This document shows positions 29,820-40,202 of a stretch of DNA of 64,000 bases, one piece after another. A model generated the notes under the pieces. The model saw only the letters and a list, made by a program, of their open reading frames with translations, did no database searches and was not told where the DNA came from. A program made the position numbers and the translations under genes. Origin of the DNA: Xiheicaenibacterium sp046351325 (GTDB taxonomy: Bacteria > Myxococcota_A > Polyangia > Polyangiales > Polyangiaceae). Within the stretch, counting starts at the first letter, position 1; each line of letters begins with the position of its first letter. The DNA lies in assembly GCA_046351325.1 (NCBI GenBank), contig JAXLYR010000018.1, forward strand, positions 106,462-170,461. Reading direction: 5' to 3'.

Positions 29820-30344
29820 ATGATCAAGCTCCAGCCCAAGACTCTCGAGCGCATCCGGGACCACTTTCGCGACGTGGGTCAGCCCGCGAGCGTTGCGTTC
29901 ACGCGGCCGCTCGCGGACTCCGACCCGTTCGCGTCGGACCCCGACGCGAAGCGCCGCTTCGAAGCTCTCTTCGAGGCGATGTTCTTGATGGTCGCGGCAG
30001 ACGGCAAGATCGAAGACGCAGAGCGAGAGGTCCTGCGCGGCGCTGTGCGTGGGCTGACTGACGGCGCAGTAAGGTCAGTGCACATCGACAAGCTCATCGA
30101 GCAGTGCAAGGCCGCGCTCGCGCAGGGCACGCCCGCTCGGTTGAAGGCGCTCGCCCCCATCCTTCAGGAGGACCCGGCGCTCGTCGAAGCAGCGTTCTCC
30201 CTATCGGCCGCGCTCGCTTTCGCGGACAGCGCCATCGGCGACGAGGAAAACGAGCTCATCAACGACATGGCCGAGGCCTTCGGCATCGACGGCGATCGCG
30301 CCGAAGAGCTGCTCAACCTGCTCGAGACCGAGTCCATCGACTGA
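29820..30344 (+). CDS. TerB-like helical protein
   Basis: A 174-residue protein from the ATG at 29820. It is all-helical and contains the TerB-type pattern FEAMFLMVAADGKIEDAEREVLRG, whose Asp and Glu residues form a metal-binding site, and a second half FADSAIGDEENELINDMAEAFGI with the same acidic pattern. TerB-like domains occur in tellurite-resistance and membrane-stress systems, but most isolated copies have no known role. There is no signal peptide and no other ter gene nearby. It is divergent from the kinase gene at 29696 and convergent with icd. Confidence 0.78.
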   Translation: MIKLQPKTLERIRDHFRDVGQPASVAFTRPLADSDPFASDPDAKRRFEALFEAMFLMVAADGKIEDAEREVLRGAVRGLTDGAVRSVHIDKLIEQCKAALAQGTPARLKALAPILQEDPALVEAAFSLSAALAFADSAIGDEENELINDMAEAFGIDGDRAEELLNLLETESID

Positions 30345-30374
30345 GTTCGCGGACGCGGTCTCGAGCGACGCGCG

Positions 30375-31766
<1,392 letters not shown>

Positions 31767-31890
31767 GGCGAGCGGGCTATCAGAGTGGAGCGAGAGCTTC
31801 AAGCTGCGCGCGAGTACCACCGAGGCCGACGATGCGGTATGTACCCGAGCGATGCGCTCCGACCGGGCTAGCAACCCCAACAAACCCTCA

Positions 31891-32943
31891 ATGACGCGCT
31901 CCGGATTGCGACGCTTCGCTGCGATCACGCTGCGCGTCATCGGTGCTGCGGGGCTCCTCACGCTCGCGAATGGCGTGCTCGATCCACAACCGGCCAATGC
32001 CGTTGTCGTGGAGAAGATCGCGGCTGTCGTCGGCGACGACGCAATCCTCTTCAGCGACGTTCGCGCTCGCGCGACACCGCTCTTGCGGGTCATCGCGCGG
32101 CAGGTCCCGCCAGGTCCTCAACGCACCGCCGCCGAGTCCCAAGTCTACAAGGATCTCATCCTCCGAATGGTCGAGGAGCTGCTCGAGGTCCAGGCCGCCG
32201 AGCGACTCAAGATCACCGTCCTGCCCGAGGAGATCGACGCGGCGATCAACAACGTCGCGGCCTCGCAGCGCATGACTCCCCAACAGCTCTTCGAAGCAGC
32301 GGCCGAGCGCAGCGGCATGACCGAGCTCGAATATCGAGCGGAGATCCAGCGCCAGCTCCTCGAGGGCAAACTCCTCAGTCAGCGTGTCCGTGGTCGTATC
32401 CGGATCACCGAAGAGGACCTGAAGAACGCCTTCCAACGCACCCTCCGTGAAGAGCGCGAGCGCCGCGAATATAGGCCCCTTTGGATCGTGCTGCGCCTCC
32501 CCCAGGACGCGACGCCCGAAGACACCAAGAAGCGGGACGATCTCGCCGCGAGCATCTACAAGCAGCTCAAAGACGGTACGAGCTTCGCCGAACTCGCAAA
32601 GGCCTATTCGGACGATACCAAATCAGCCGCCAAGGGCGGTGACCTCGGCATCCACGCTCCGATTCGCACGCAGGCCGCCCAAAGCGGTAAACGACCCGCC
32701 CTCGCCGAGGACATCGAAGCGCACATCATGCCGCTCGAGCCCGGCCAATTCTCCGAGCCCTTCCACTTCGCCGACGCCATCCTCATCGTCGGCCTCCAGT
32801 CTCGCCAGCCCTCTCGCTACACCACGCTCGAGGCCGCCAAGGAAGAGATGACCTCCCGCGTGCAGAACGAGATCCTCGCGCGGGAGCGCACGGTCTGGAT
32901 GGATGAGCTGAAGAAGCGGACCTACGTCGATATTCGGATGTGA
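31891..32943 (+). CDS. SurA-like periplasmic peptidyl-prolyl isomerase / chaperone
   Basis: About 350 residues from the ATG at 31891; an ATG at 31852 is an alternative. A signal peptide ends at about ANA (residue 34). The N-terminal SurA segment follows, VVEKIAAVVGDDAILFSDVRAR, then helical arms to about 190. A parvulin (rotamase) domain lies at about 195-310, with FAELAKAYSDDTKSAAKGGDLG and LEPGQFSEPFHFADAILIVGL. SurA escorts outer-membrane proteins through the periplasm. One parvulin domain is present rather than the two of E. coli SurA. The following cysteine-cluster gene overlaps its stop codon (GTGA). Confidence 0.88.
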   Translation: MTRSGLRRFAAITLRVIGAAGLLTLANGVLDPQPANAVVVEKIAAVVGDDAILFSDVRARATPLLRVIARQVPPGPQRTAAESQVYKDLILRMVEELLEVQAAERLKITVLPEEIDAAINNVAASQRMTPQQLFEAAAERSGMTELEYRAEIQRQLLEGKLLSQRVRGRIRITEEDLKNAFQRTLREERERREYRPLWIVLRLPQDATPEDTKKRDDLAASIYKQLKDGTSFAELAKAYSDDTKSAAKGGDLGIHAPIRTQAAQSGKRPALAEDIEAHIMPLEPGQFSEPFHFADAILIVGLQSRQPSRYTTLEAAKEEMTSRVQNEILARERTVWMDELKKRTYVDIRM

Positions 32944-33233
32944 AGGACGCGCCGCGGCTACCGGATTGTCGTGACTGCGGGGCTTGCTGTCGCTCGGGCG
33001 CGGCCCGCTATGTGCCAGTCTTCGAGATCGACGCCGAGCGGCTCGATCCGGCGCTGCGCGATCGTTTGACCCACACCCCGGAGGGGCGGCGCTATTTGCC
33101 AATGGTCGACGGGGCGTGTGCGCTGCTCGATAAAACCGTATGCACCATTTATCCGGCTCGACCCGACGCGTGTCGTGCCCTCGAGCGCGGCTCCTCGGCG
33201 TGCGTGGAGGCTCTGCGCCTCGCTCGTTCTTGA
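32940..33233 (+). CDS. YkgJ-type cysteine-cluster protein
   Basis: A 97-residue protein from a GTG at 32940 that overlaps the SurA-like stop by four bases. The cysteines are arranged CRDCGACC near the N-terminus, then CALLDKTVCTIYPARPDAC, the YkgJ family pattern thought to hold zinc or an iron-sulfur centre. The family's role is not firmly established. There is no signal peptide. The coupling to a periplasmic chaperone gene is notable but says little about function. Confidence 0.85.
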   Translation: MKDAPRLPDCRDCGACCRSGAARYVPVFEIDAERLDPALRDRLTHTPEGRRYLPMVDGACALLDKTVCTIYPARPDACRALERGSSACVEALRLARS

Positions 33234-33310
33234 GCTCTCTTGGAACTCGCTGAAGGAATCTTGAGAGCGGCTCGCTTGGCGCGTCCGCCTGAATAGGCCA
33301 GCCTCGCTTC

Positions 33311-34489
33311 ATGAGAGCGACTCGGGGGTTGGTTACTGCCATATTGGGATGTGCGTGGCTCGGGCTCGCCGGCCTCGCGTGCGGCGACGACAACGAGGGC
33401 CCGGGCGGCGCGGGTGGGGTCGGTGGTGGCACTGGGGGCGGCGCGGCGGGCGGAACCGTCGGCGGGGCAGGGGGCTCGGGTGGCGGCGCCCCGGTCTGCC
33501 CCGAGGGCTCCCACGAGGGCCCGAATGGCTGCGAGGCGACGCTGGGCGCTTATCAAGAGACGAGCGCGCTCAACGCAGCTCGCGACCACCACATGACATT
33601 CTCGCTGGAGCGACCGAATGGGACGTTCCTCTATGTCGCTGGTGGCTACAAGAATCAGGCGACCCCGGTTACGTCGTTCGAGCGCGCCCTGGTGAACGCG
33701 GACGGGACGCTCGCGCCTTGGGAGGTCCTGCCCAATGTCAAAGACGTCTCCGGCGCGGGCGTCGTGACCCTCGGTGACAAGGCTGTCATCATGGGCGGCT
33801 ATCGAGGGTTCATCCACGCTACGCGGACGGTCGACATCTACACCGCAGACGACGACGGGAACCTCACGGAGTCGGCCGGCCCCGACCTCATCGACCCGCG
33901 CTTCCACGTGGGCGCGGTGCTCACGAACGGGTTCATCTATGTCGTCGGTGGGATGAACTCGGGTGGCACCAGCCTCACGACCGTGGAGCGGGCCTCGTTC
34001 GACGGCACGACGGTGGGCGCGTTCCAGGCGGATACGGCGCTGCCGCTACCGTGCAGTCACCAGGGCGTGGCGACAGACGGGAAGTCCATCTTCGTGACGG
34101 GTGGGCTCGCGCGGGTCAATGGCGACTTCGCCAACGACGTGCCTTACGACAGTGTCCTCAGCGCACCGATTCAAGCGGACGGCACGCTCGGCGCCTGGAC
34201 CGACCTCGGCACTATGCCGGTATCGCTGTCCATCCACGCGTCCTTCGTGCACGCGGGGAGTCTCTATGTCGTCGGCGGGCTCAAGGACGTCACGACGTTC
34301 GTCAAGACGGTGTATCGCGCTCCGATCGCGGAGGACGGCACGCTCGGCGCGTGGGAGACCCTCGCGATCGAGCTGCCTCGCACCCGCGGGCACAGCCACC
34401 AAGATCCGATGATCGGCCCCTTCACCTACTCGGTCGGTGGATATGCCGGTACTTCGCAGACACAGGTCTATTTCGCCCGCTTCGAGTGA
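33311..34489 (+). CDS. kelch-like beta-propeller lipoprotein
   Basis: A 392-residue exported protein. A signal sequence leads to a lipobox-like GLAC, then a long Gly-rich linker (about residues 28-60), then a short CPEGSHEGPNGCE module. The rest is built of repeats of about 50 residues containing xxYVVGG or xxYVAGGY (for example FLYVAGGYKN, FIYVVGGMNS, SLYVVGGLKD), the kelch signature of a six-bladed propeller. It is probably surface-exposed and a binding protein. It follows the YkgJ-type gene by 77 bases on the same strand. Confidence 0.82.
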   Translation: MRATRGLVTAILGCAWLGLAGLACGDDNEGPGGAGGVGGGTGGGAAGGTVGGAGGSGGGAPVCPEGSHEGPNGCEATLGAYQETSALNAARDHHMTFSLERPNGTFLYVAGGYKNQATPVTSFERALVNADGTLAPWEVLPNVKDVSGAGVVTLGDKAVIMGGYRGFIHATRTVDIYTADDDGNLTESAGPDLIDPRFHVGAVLTNGFIYVVGGMNSGGTSLTTVERASFDGTTVGAFQADTALPLPCSHQGVATDGKSIFVTGGLARVNGDFANDVPYDSVLSAPIQADGTLGAWTDLGTMPVSLSIHASFVHAGSLYVVGGLKDVTTFVKTVYRAPIAEDGTLGAWETLAIELPRTRGHSHQDPMIGPFTYSVGGYAGTSQTQVYFARFE

Positions 34490-34614
34490 CATCCTGGCAA
34501 ACGTCGCCGCCGAGCGAATAGGTGTGGCCATGAGCCGTTACCTCCGCCGAGGCTGCGAGCCGAAGACTCCGAGCGGTCGGGGTTCGAGGGCTCGCATTGT
34601 CCTAACGGAGGTAT

Positions 34615-35265
34615 ATGCGGCCAACGAGCCTGCTCCTGTTGTCGTCAGCGATCGTCCTGTTCTTCGAGCCCCGATTGGCGCGCGCGGCCGAGTCGGCGCC
34701 CGACGCAGAGCCCGACAAGGCAGAAGCGCCGGAGTCACGCGAAAGACCGGCTCAGCACGTCCGCTTCAATACCGGGATAGGCGTCTATCAAGTTGGAACC
34801 ATGGGCGTCGGCGTGCCTATCGTGGGGTCCGTGGGCGTCGAGGTTCACGCCGTCGGGCCGCTCTGGTTCGTCGGGCAGGCAAATGGCTATTACTCCGTCA
34901 CCTCCAACGCCGCGGGGACCACCACGACGTCCAGGAGTGAGGAGTACGGCGGCGGGGGCCGGCTCGGCTTCATCGTGGAGGTCCCGCTCCTCGAGAAGCT
35001 CGAAGCCGGCGGCTTCGCCGAGCTGACTGGCAATCGGAGCTTCGCGGACTACGGCGCGAACTTCGACCCGATGGAGGCGACGACGATCGGCGGTGTCGCG
35101 GGGATCTCGGCCCACTACAGGCCGAATCCCGTCTTCGGGCTCCGGTTTGCGCTGACGCTGCTGGCAGCGTCGAAGACCTGGCAAACACTAGGTGACCTCT
35201 CGACCGAGTTCGGCATCGCCAGCCTCGTGGCGTGGCCCTCTGTCGAGATGACCTTCACCCTTTGA
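34615..35265 (+). CDS. putative outer-membrane beta-barrel protein
   Basis: A 216-residue protein with a GGAGG just before the ATG at 34615. A signal peptide ends near LARAAES. A charged segment of about 25 residues follows, then alternating hydrophobic strands rich in Gly, Val and Tyr (for example GIGVYQVGTMGVGVP and LGFIVEVPLL), ending in VEMTFTL with a terminal hydrophobic residue, a common outer-membrane barrel ending. No named family is recognised. It overlaps the 3' end of the opposite-strand giant regulator by 11 bases. Confidence 0.7.
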   Translation: MRPTSLLLLSSAIVLFFEPRLARAAESAPDAEPDKAEAPESRERPAQHVRFNTGIGVYQVGTMGVGVPIVGSVGVEVHAVGPLWFVGQANGYYSVTSNAAGTTTTSRSEEYGGGGRLGFIVEVPLLEKLEAGGFAELTGNRSFADYGANFDPMEATTIGGVAGISAHYRPNPVFGLRFALTLLAASKTWQTLGDLSTEFGIASLVAWPSVEMTFTL

Positions 35266-38200
35266 CGAGGCCGTAGCGCGCGAGCTTGCGGTAGAGCGTC
35301 GTCCGCGGAATCCCCAAGTTGCGCGAGACATCGCACACGTTCCAGCCTGTTTGCTCGAGAGCATCCCGGATGCGCTCGGCCTCGACGTCGCGGTGCTCAG
35401 CGCGCGTTCGAGCGCGGCGCGCGGGCGTCGTCGTCATCGTCGGCAATTCGATGTCGGCGGGGCCGATCGCCTCGGACTGCGTGAGGACCGCGGCTCGTGC
35501 GAGGACGTTCTCGAGTTGCCTGACGTTGCCGGGCCATGCGTAAGACACGAGCTTGCGGAGCGCCGCGGCGGTCACCTGCTTCGCAGGCTCACCGGCGCGT
35601 TCCGCGAGCTTCTCGAGGATGGTGCTCGCGAGCAGCGGCACGTCCTCGATGCGCTCGCGGAGCGGTGGCAACACGAGCTCGAGCACGCACACTCGGTAGA
35701 ACAGATCCTCGCGGAAGCGTCCGCGCGCGACCTCTTCGCGGAGGTCGCGGTTCGTCGCACAAACCACGCGCACGTCGACCGCGACGCCACGCTCCGCGCC
35801 GATGGGTCGCACCTCGTGATCGGCGAGGACGCGGAGCAGCTTGGCCTGCACCGAGAGCGGCGTCTCACCGAGCTCGTCGAGGAACAGCGTGCCACCGCTC
35901 GCTGCGACGAAGAGCCCGCCGTGATCGCGCAAAGCTCCGGTGAACGCGCCGCGCACGTGCCCGAAGAGCTCGGACTCGAGCAGCTGCTCCGGGAGCGCCG
36001 CGCAGTTGACCGCGATGAATGGTCCGGCTCGTCGCGTGCTCTCCTCGTGGACGGCGCGGGCCACGAGCTCTTTGCCCGTGCCGCTCTCGCCGCGCACGAG
36101 CAGCGGCATATCGCTCTTCGCGAACCTGGCGATCGTGCCGAGGACCGAGCGCATCGCGGGAGCGCGACCGACGATGGTGGGGTGGGGCGCGTCGACGCTG
36201 CGCCGCTCGCGCTCGCGATCGAGCTCGCCGTGCAGCCTGTCGATCTCGTCGGCCTGCGTCCGCATGAGCTCGGCGACCCGCTGCTGCTCGGCCTCGAGGG
36301 CGCGCGTGCGCGCTGCGAGATCGCGCACGAGCCGCCCGTTGTGGATCGCGAGCGCGATCTGGTCGGCGAACGCAGAGAACAGATCGATGCTCGCCGCGTC
36401 GAAGCGACCGCGCTCGAACCGGTTGTCGAGGTAGAGCGCTCCGAGCACGACGTCGTGCGCGCGAATCGGGACGCAGGCGATCGACCGCAGCTTGAGCGCG
36501 TGCACCGACGCCTGCGACGCGAACCGCTCGTCGCTCAGCGCGTCGACCGACACCGTCGGCTCGCCACGCTCGATGACCTTCTTCGCGATCGAGTGCGAGA
36601 ACTTCAGCTGACTCTTTCCGACGCTCTCTTTGTCCACGTTTCGAGCCACCGCGACCTCGAGCCGCGGGCCGTCCGTGCGAAGGAGCACGAAGCCCCGCTC
36701 CGCGCCCGTGAGCTCGATCGCGGCGTCCATCGCGACGCGGAGGATCTCTTGCGTGTCGAGCGTCGACGAGAGCCGTCGGTTCACCTCGAGCAGGCGCATG
36801 ACGAACGCGAGGCGCCGCGCGGTCCGCTCGCCGTCGGCGGACGCGGACGCGGGAGCCGCGCTCGCGGCAGATTGCCCGGCACGCAGCGTGGCGCGCCGCG
36901 GGTGACGCCAGAAATGAGACGCGAGCGCCTCGGGGAGGGTCGCGGCGATCCGCTCCAAACACGCGAGCGCGGCCGTCCTGTGTTGCTCCGCGAGCACCGT
37001 GCCGCCGCGCGCTGCGTACGCGCTCGCCGCGACGAGCTCGAGCCGCGCGCGGAGCTCGGCCTGATCGACCCGCTCGACCCGAGCGCGCGCTCGCTCGATC
37101 GCCTCGAGCGCGAGGCCCGTGTCGCCACGCGCGACCTCGAGCTCGGCGGTCGCGCACGCGTGACGGAGCTCCAGATCGACCGCGCCGAGCCCCGCGAGTC
37201 GAGCCTCGGCTCGGCCGAGCCACGTGCGCGCGGCGTCGAGGTCGCGTCGCGCGAGCTCCACTTCGGCGAACGCGCTCGAGCACTCCGCGGCCTCGCGCGC
37301 GAGCCCGCGCTCGACGCTGTCCGCGAGCGCTTCGCCCAGCGCCTTCCGCGCCGCGTCGAAATCGTTTGAGCCGCAAGCAATTTCGGCCGCGAGTCCGGCG
37401 CACGCCGCGACGAGCTCGGGCGCGGCCGTCGACTCGAGCCGCGCGCGGACGTCGCGCAAGCGCGTCGCCGCTCGCTCGAAGAACCCGATGTCGGAGTCGA
37501 GCTTCGCCAGGTCGAACCGGAGCGTCGTCGCAGTCCGCTCGCGCCCGAAGGCGTCGGCGGCGCGCTCGCCGCGTTCGTACGAGCGGAGCGCCCCGCCCCA
37601 ATCACCGAGCTGGTGCAGCGCGGTGCCGAGGTTGAGCGCGGCGTTCGCCACGAGATCGCCGAGGGCCGCGCGCTCCGCGTGCGCGAGCGCCGCTCGAAAC
37701 GCCGACGCAGCGCCTCGCGTGTCGCCCGCGCGGTACGCGGCGAGCGCGCGGTAGCTCCACGCTCGAACTCGCGCGCGCGGTGGATCGTCGTCGCTGCGGA
37801 GCTCGAGCGCGGCGTCGAGCTCACGCGCGGCGCCCTCCGTGTCGCCGAGGTACCCGAGCGCGACGCCCGCGGTCTCGCGCGCGAGCGCGGCGATCGACCG
37901 CTCCTCGGAGCGCGCGGCGCGCTCGGCCTCGGCAACGGCCTCGCGGTACGCACCCTCGCGGAGCGCGACCCGCGCCGCGATCAGCGCCGCCTCGCGCGCG
38001 ATCGGTTCGTCGGCGGGCTGCGCCGAGAGCGCCCGACGCGCGCGAGAGATCTCGCGCTTCGCCTTGCCGATCGCGCCGCGGCTCTCGTACGCAGACGCGG
38101 CGACCACGGCGAGCTCCGCGAGATCGCGCTCGGCGCGCGCTCCCCGCCACGCGGCGTAGAGCCCTCGTGCTACGAATTCGATAGCGCGAGGCGCGTCGCC

Positions 38201-40081
38201 GGCCGCGAGCGCCGCGCGCGCCGCGCTCGCGAAAACGGCTGCTTCCTCGATGGTGCGCGCGACGAGCTCGGCCGTGCGCAGCCAGGCCTCGGGTGCCCAT
38301 TCGAAGAGGCGCGCGGCCGCGGCGAGCTCTTCCGCTGCGCGCGTCGGCTCGCATCGAGCGCGCGCCCGCGTCGCGATCGCCGACAGCGCGCTCGCGCGTG
38401 CGACGTCGCGCTCTCCGCGCGCAGCCGGGGAGGATCGATCCGCGACGCGTCGGGCCGCGGTCACGGTCGCTTCCCGCGGGAGCGTCGCGAGCAGCGTCTC
38501 CGCTTCGAGCACGCTCGAGCGCCAGCTGCCGCCCTCGAGGCGCGCGACGCCGCGTCGCTCCAGCTCTTCGACCGCGCGCGCATCACACTCGCCCGCCGCG
38601 ACCTCGCCCGCGATCGCGAGCTCGGCCAGCGCGACCGCGACCGCAGGCTCGAGGCTCGAGAGCTCTCGCGCGAGCTCTTGCTCGAGGTCGCCCATCTCCC
38701 CGAAGGTCGCGATCTGCGACTCACGCAGTCGCTTGGTCGCGAGCGCTCGATCGAGCAGCACGACGCGCGCGGGCAAGCCACCGGTGATCCGCGCGACCTC
38801 GGCCCACGGCGTCGACGTGATCCGCGGCTCGAGCCACGCGCGGATCGAAGGCTCGTCGAGCGGACGGAGCTCGACGACACGCGTAGCCGTCGAGCTCCAC
38901 GCGAGCGCGCTCGCCGACACGAGCCACCCGAGGCGATCGCTCGGCTGCGCCGATCGCAGGAGCATCGTGACCTGCGCCCTCGCTGCAGGGTCGAGCCGCT
39001 CGAGGCCGTCGACCATCACGAAGACGGGCTGAGGAGCGCGCGCCGCTCTCTCCCGGAGCTCGAGCAGCGCGCCGCTCGACGGACCTCGCTCCTCGTCACC
39101 GAGCGCTCGCGCGAGGGCGCGCTCGATCGCCAGAGGCTCCGCGGGCAGGACCTCGATCGCGCGCAGTCCGTCGGTGAGCTGCGCGCGCCAGAGCGCCTCC
39201 CGCAGCAGTCTCGAGCGGCCGACGCCGGTCGGGCCCGTCACCGCGACCACGCGCGGGCCCGCTGCACCGCGCGACAATGCGTTGACAGCCTCGCCAATGA
39301 ATTGGAGCTCGGCGTCGCGCCCGAAGAGGCGTCCGGTCTCGCCCTCCTCGCGATCGTCCTGCGTCGCGCTCGAGAGCCCGGGCCAGACCTCGGCGAGGAG
39401 CTCGAGCGCCGCCGCGCCGTCGGCCGGCCGCGCGCTCGGGTCCGGCGCGCACATCGCGTGGAGCGCGCGCTCCAAATCAGGCGAGGGCGACGCGTGCGCG
39501 AGCAGCAGCGCGAGCGTCCGCCCTGCGCTGAAGACATCCGCCCGCGCGTCGGGTGCTTCTCCCCTCAACACCTCCGGCGCCATCATCGACAACGTCCCGT
39601 CGAGCGTGCCGGTCGCCGCAGCGCGCGCGGTCCGCGCCGCGCTGAAGTCGATGAGCGTCGCGCGACCCTCGCGGACGAGGACGTTCGCAGGCTTTACGTC
39701 CCCGTGGACGACCCCGAGCCGATGCAGCCACGCGAGCGCCGAGAGCAGATCCGCCGCGGGCTGCGCGAGCGCCTCGAGAGGTCGGTCGCTCGCCCACGCG
39801 TCGAGCGGTGCGCCAAGTATTGCTTCAACGGTGTAATAGTATTGTGCCCCGGCCCGCCCGAAGTCGAACACGCGGGGCAGGCGCGGGTGACGACTCGCCG
39901 CGAGGAGCGCGAACTCGTGCCTGAACCGCGCAGCGATCTCGTGCGAGCCCAGGCGCAGCAGCTTGAGCGCGACCTCACGACCGAGGGCCTCGTCGCGGAT
40001 GAGGTACACGCTGGCGAGCCCACCTTGCCCCAACGGCCGCAGCACCCGATACCGGCCGTCGAGACGTGAGCCATGTTCCAC
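35255..40081 (-). CDS. 1608-residue Ser/Thr kinase - ATPase - helical repeat - GAF - sigma54 activator fusion
   Basis: A single frame from a GTG at 40081. Domains in order: a Ser/Thr kinase (8-245) with LGQGGLASVYL, VALKLL, HGDVKPANVLV (near 126) and IDFSAAR; an ATPase with GPTGVGRS near 285, where the Walker A Lys is Arg; a long Ala/Arg-rich TPR-like helical region (about 450-1030); a GAF domain (about 1094-1254); a complete sigma54-interacting AAA+ domain (about 1307-1527) with GESGTGKE, GAFTGA and GGTLFLDELGE; and a Fis-type HTH ending RKLARYGLVKG. The intact GAFTGA loop says it can engage sigma54-RNA polymerase. HGD for HRD and DFS for DFG leave the catalytic and metal Asp in place. Divergent lipoprotein genes are plausible targets. 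Confidence 0.93.
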   Translation of the reverse strand: MEHGSRLDGRYRVLRPLGQGGLASVYLIRDEALGREVALKLLRLGSHEIAARFRHEFALLAASRHPRLPRVFDFGRAGAQYYYTVEAILGAPLDAWASDRPLEALAQPAADLLSALAWLHRLGVVHGDVKPANVLVREGRATLIDFSAARTARAAATGTLDGTLSMMAPEVLRGEAPDARADVFSAGRTLALLLAHASPSPDLERALHAMCAPDPSARPADGAAALELLAEVWPGLSSATQDDREEGETGRLFGRDAELQFIGEAVNALSRGAAGPRVVAVTGPTGVGRSRLLREALWRAQLTDGLRAIEVLPAEPLAIERALARALGDEERGPSSGALLELRERAARAPQPVFVMVDGLERLDPAARAQVTMLLRSAQPSDRLGWLVSASALAWSSTATRVVELRPLDEPSIRAWLEPRITSTPWAEVARITGGLPARVVLLDRALATKRLRESQIATFGEMGDLEQELARELSSLEPAVAVALAELAIAGEVAAGECDARAVEELERRGVARLEGGSWRSSVLEAETLLATLPREATVTAARRVADRSSPAARGERDVARASALSAIATRARARCEPTRAAEELAAAARLFEWAPEAWLRTAELVARTIEEAAVFASAARAALAAGDAPRAIEFVARGLYAAWRGARAERDLAELAVVAASAYESRGAIGKAKREISRARRALSAQPADEPIAREAALIAARVALREGAYREAVAEAERAARSEERSIAALARETAGVALGYLGDTEGAARELDAALELRSDDDPPRARVRAWSYRALAAYRAGDTRGAASAFRAALAHAERAALGDLVANAALNLGTALHQLGDWGGALRSYERGERAADAFGRERTATTLRFDLAKLDSDIGFFERAATRLRDVRARLESTAAPELVAACAGLAAEIACGSNDFDAARKALGEALADSVERGLAREAAECSSAFAEVELARRDLDAARTWLGRAEARLAGLGAVDLELRHACATAELEVARGDTGLALEAIERARARVERVDQAELRARLELVAASAYAARGGTVLAEQHRTAALACLERIAATLPEALASHFWRHPRRATLRAGQSAASAAPASASADGERTARRLAFVMRLLEVNRRLSSTLDTQEILRVAMDAAIELTGAERGFVLLRTDGPRLEVAVARNVDKESVGKSQLKFSHSIAKKVIERGEPTVSVDALSDERFASQASVHALKLRSIACVPIRAHDVVLGALYLDNRFERGRFDAASIDLFSAFADQIALAIHNGRLVRDLAARTRALEAEQQRVAELMRTQADEIDRLHGELDRERERRSVDAPHPTIVGRAPAMRSVLGTIARFAKSDMPLLVRGESGTGKELVARAVHEESTRRAGPFIAVNCAALPEQLLESELFGHVRGAFTGALRDHGGLFVAASGGTLFLDELGETPLSVQAKLLRVLADHEVRPIGAERGVAVDVRVVCATNRDLREEVARGRFREDLFYRVCVLELVLPPLRERIEDVPLLASTILEKLAERAGEPAKQVTAAALRKLVSYAWPGNVRQLENVLARAAVLTQSEAIGPADIELPTMTTTPARRARTRAEHRDVEAERIRDALEQTGWNVCDVSRNLGIPRTTLYRKLARYGLVKG

Positions 40082-40202
40082 GAATCAGAATGGTACAGAC
40101 TGAAACACATTTGGGTTGGAGAGATGGGCCCTTCAGCGCGGAATAGTGGGGGAAACCCACCTCCCGACGCCTGGCACCCGTCTTGTAGAGTGGGTCTGCA
40201 GG
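40082..40202. promoter_or_regulatory. divergent intergenic region between the giant sigma54 activator and a lipoprotein gene
   Basis: These 121 bases hold both promoters. They contain a perfect inverted repeat GTGGG-GGAAA-CCCAC at 40146-40160 and a sigma54-like promoter at 40172-40187 facing the lipoprotein gene. No sigma70-type promoter is evident. Confidence 0.5.
40172..40187 (+). promoter_or_regulatory. candidate sigma54 (-24/-12) promoter
   Basis: TGGCAC-N5-TTGTA with the correct spacing; the consensus is TGGCAC-N5-TTGCA, so one -12 base deviates (GC to GT). It would start transcription close to base 40198, only about five bases before the ATG at 40203, so either the leader is extremely short or the true start codon is further in. 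Confidence 0.35.

Noticed and set aside
29820..30344. Tellurite-resistance island
   Set aside because: Only a single TerB-like domain protein is present; no other ter genes are nearby.
35351..40069. Two long plus-strand open frames opposite the giant regulator
   Set aside because: Arg/Glu-rich antisense shadows without recognisable domains.
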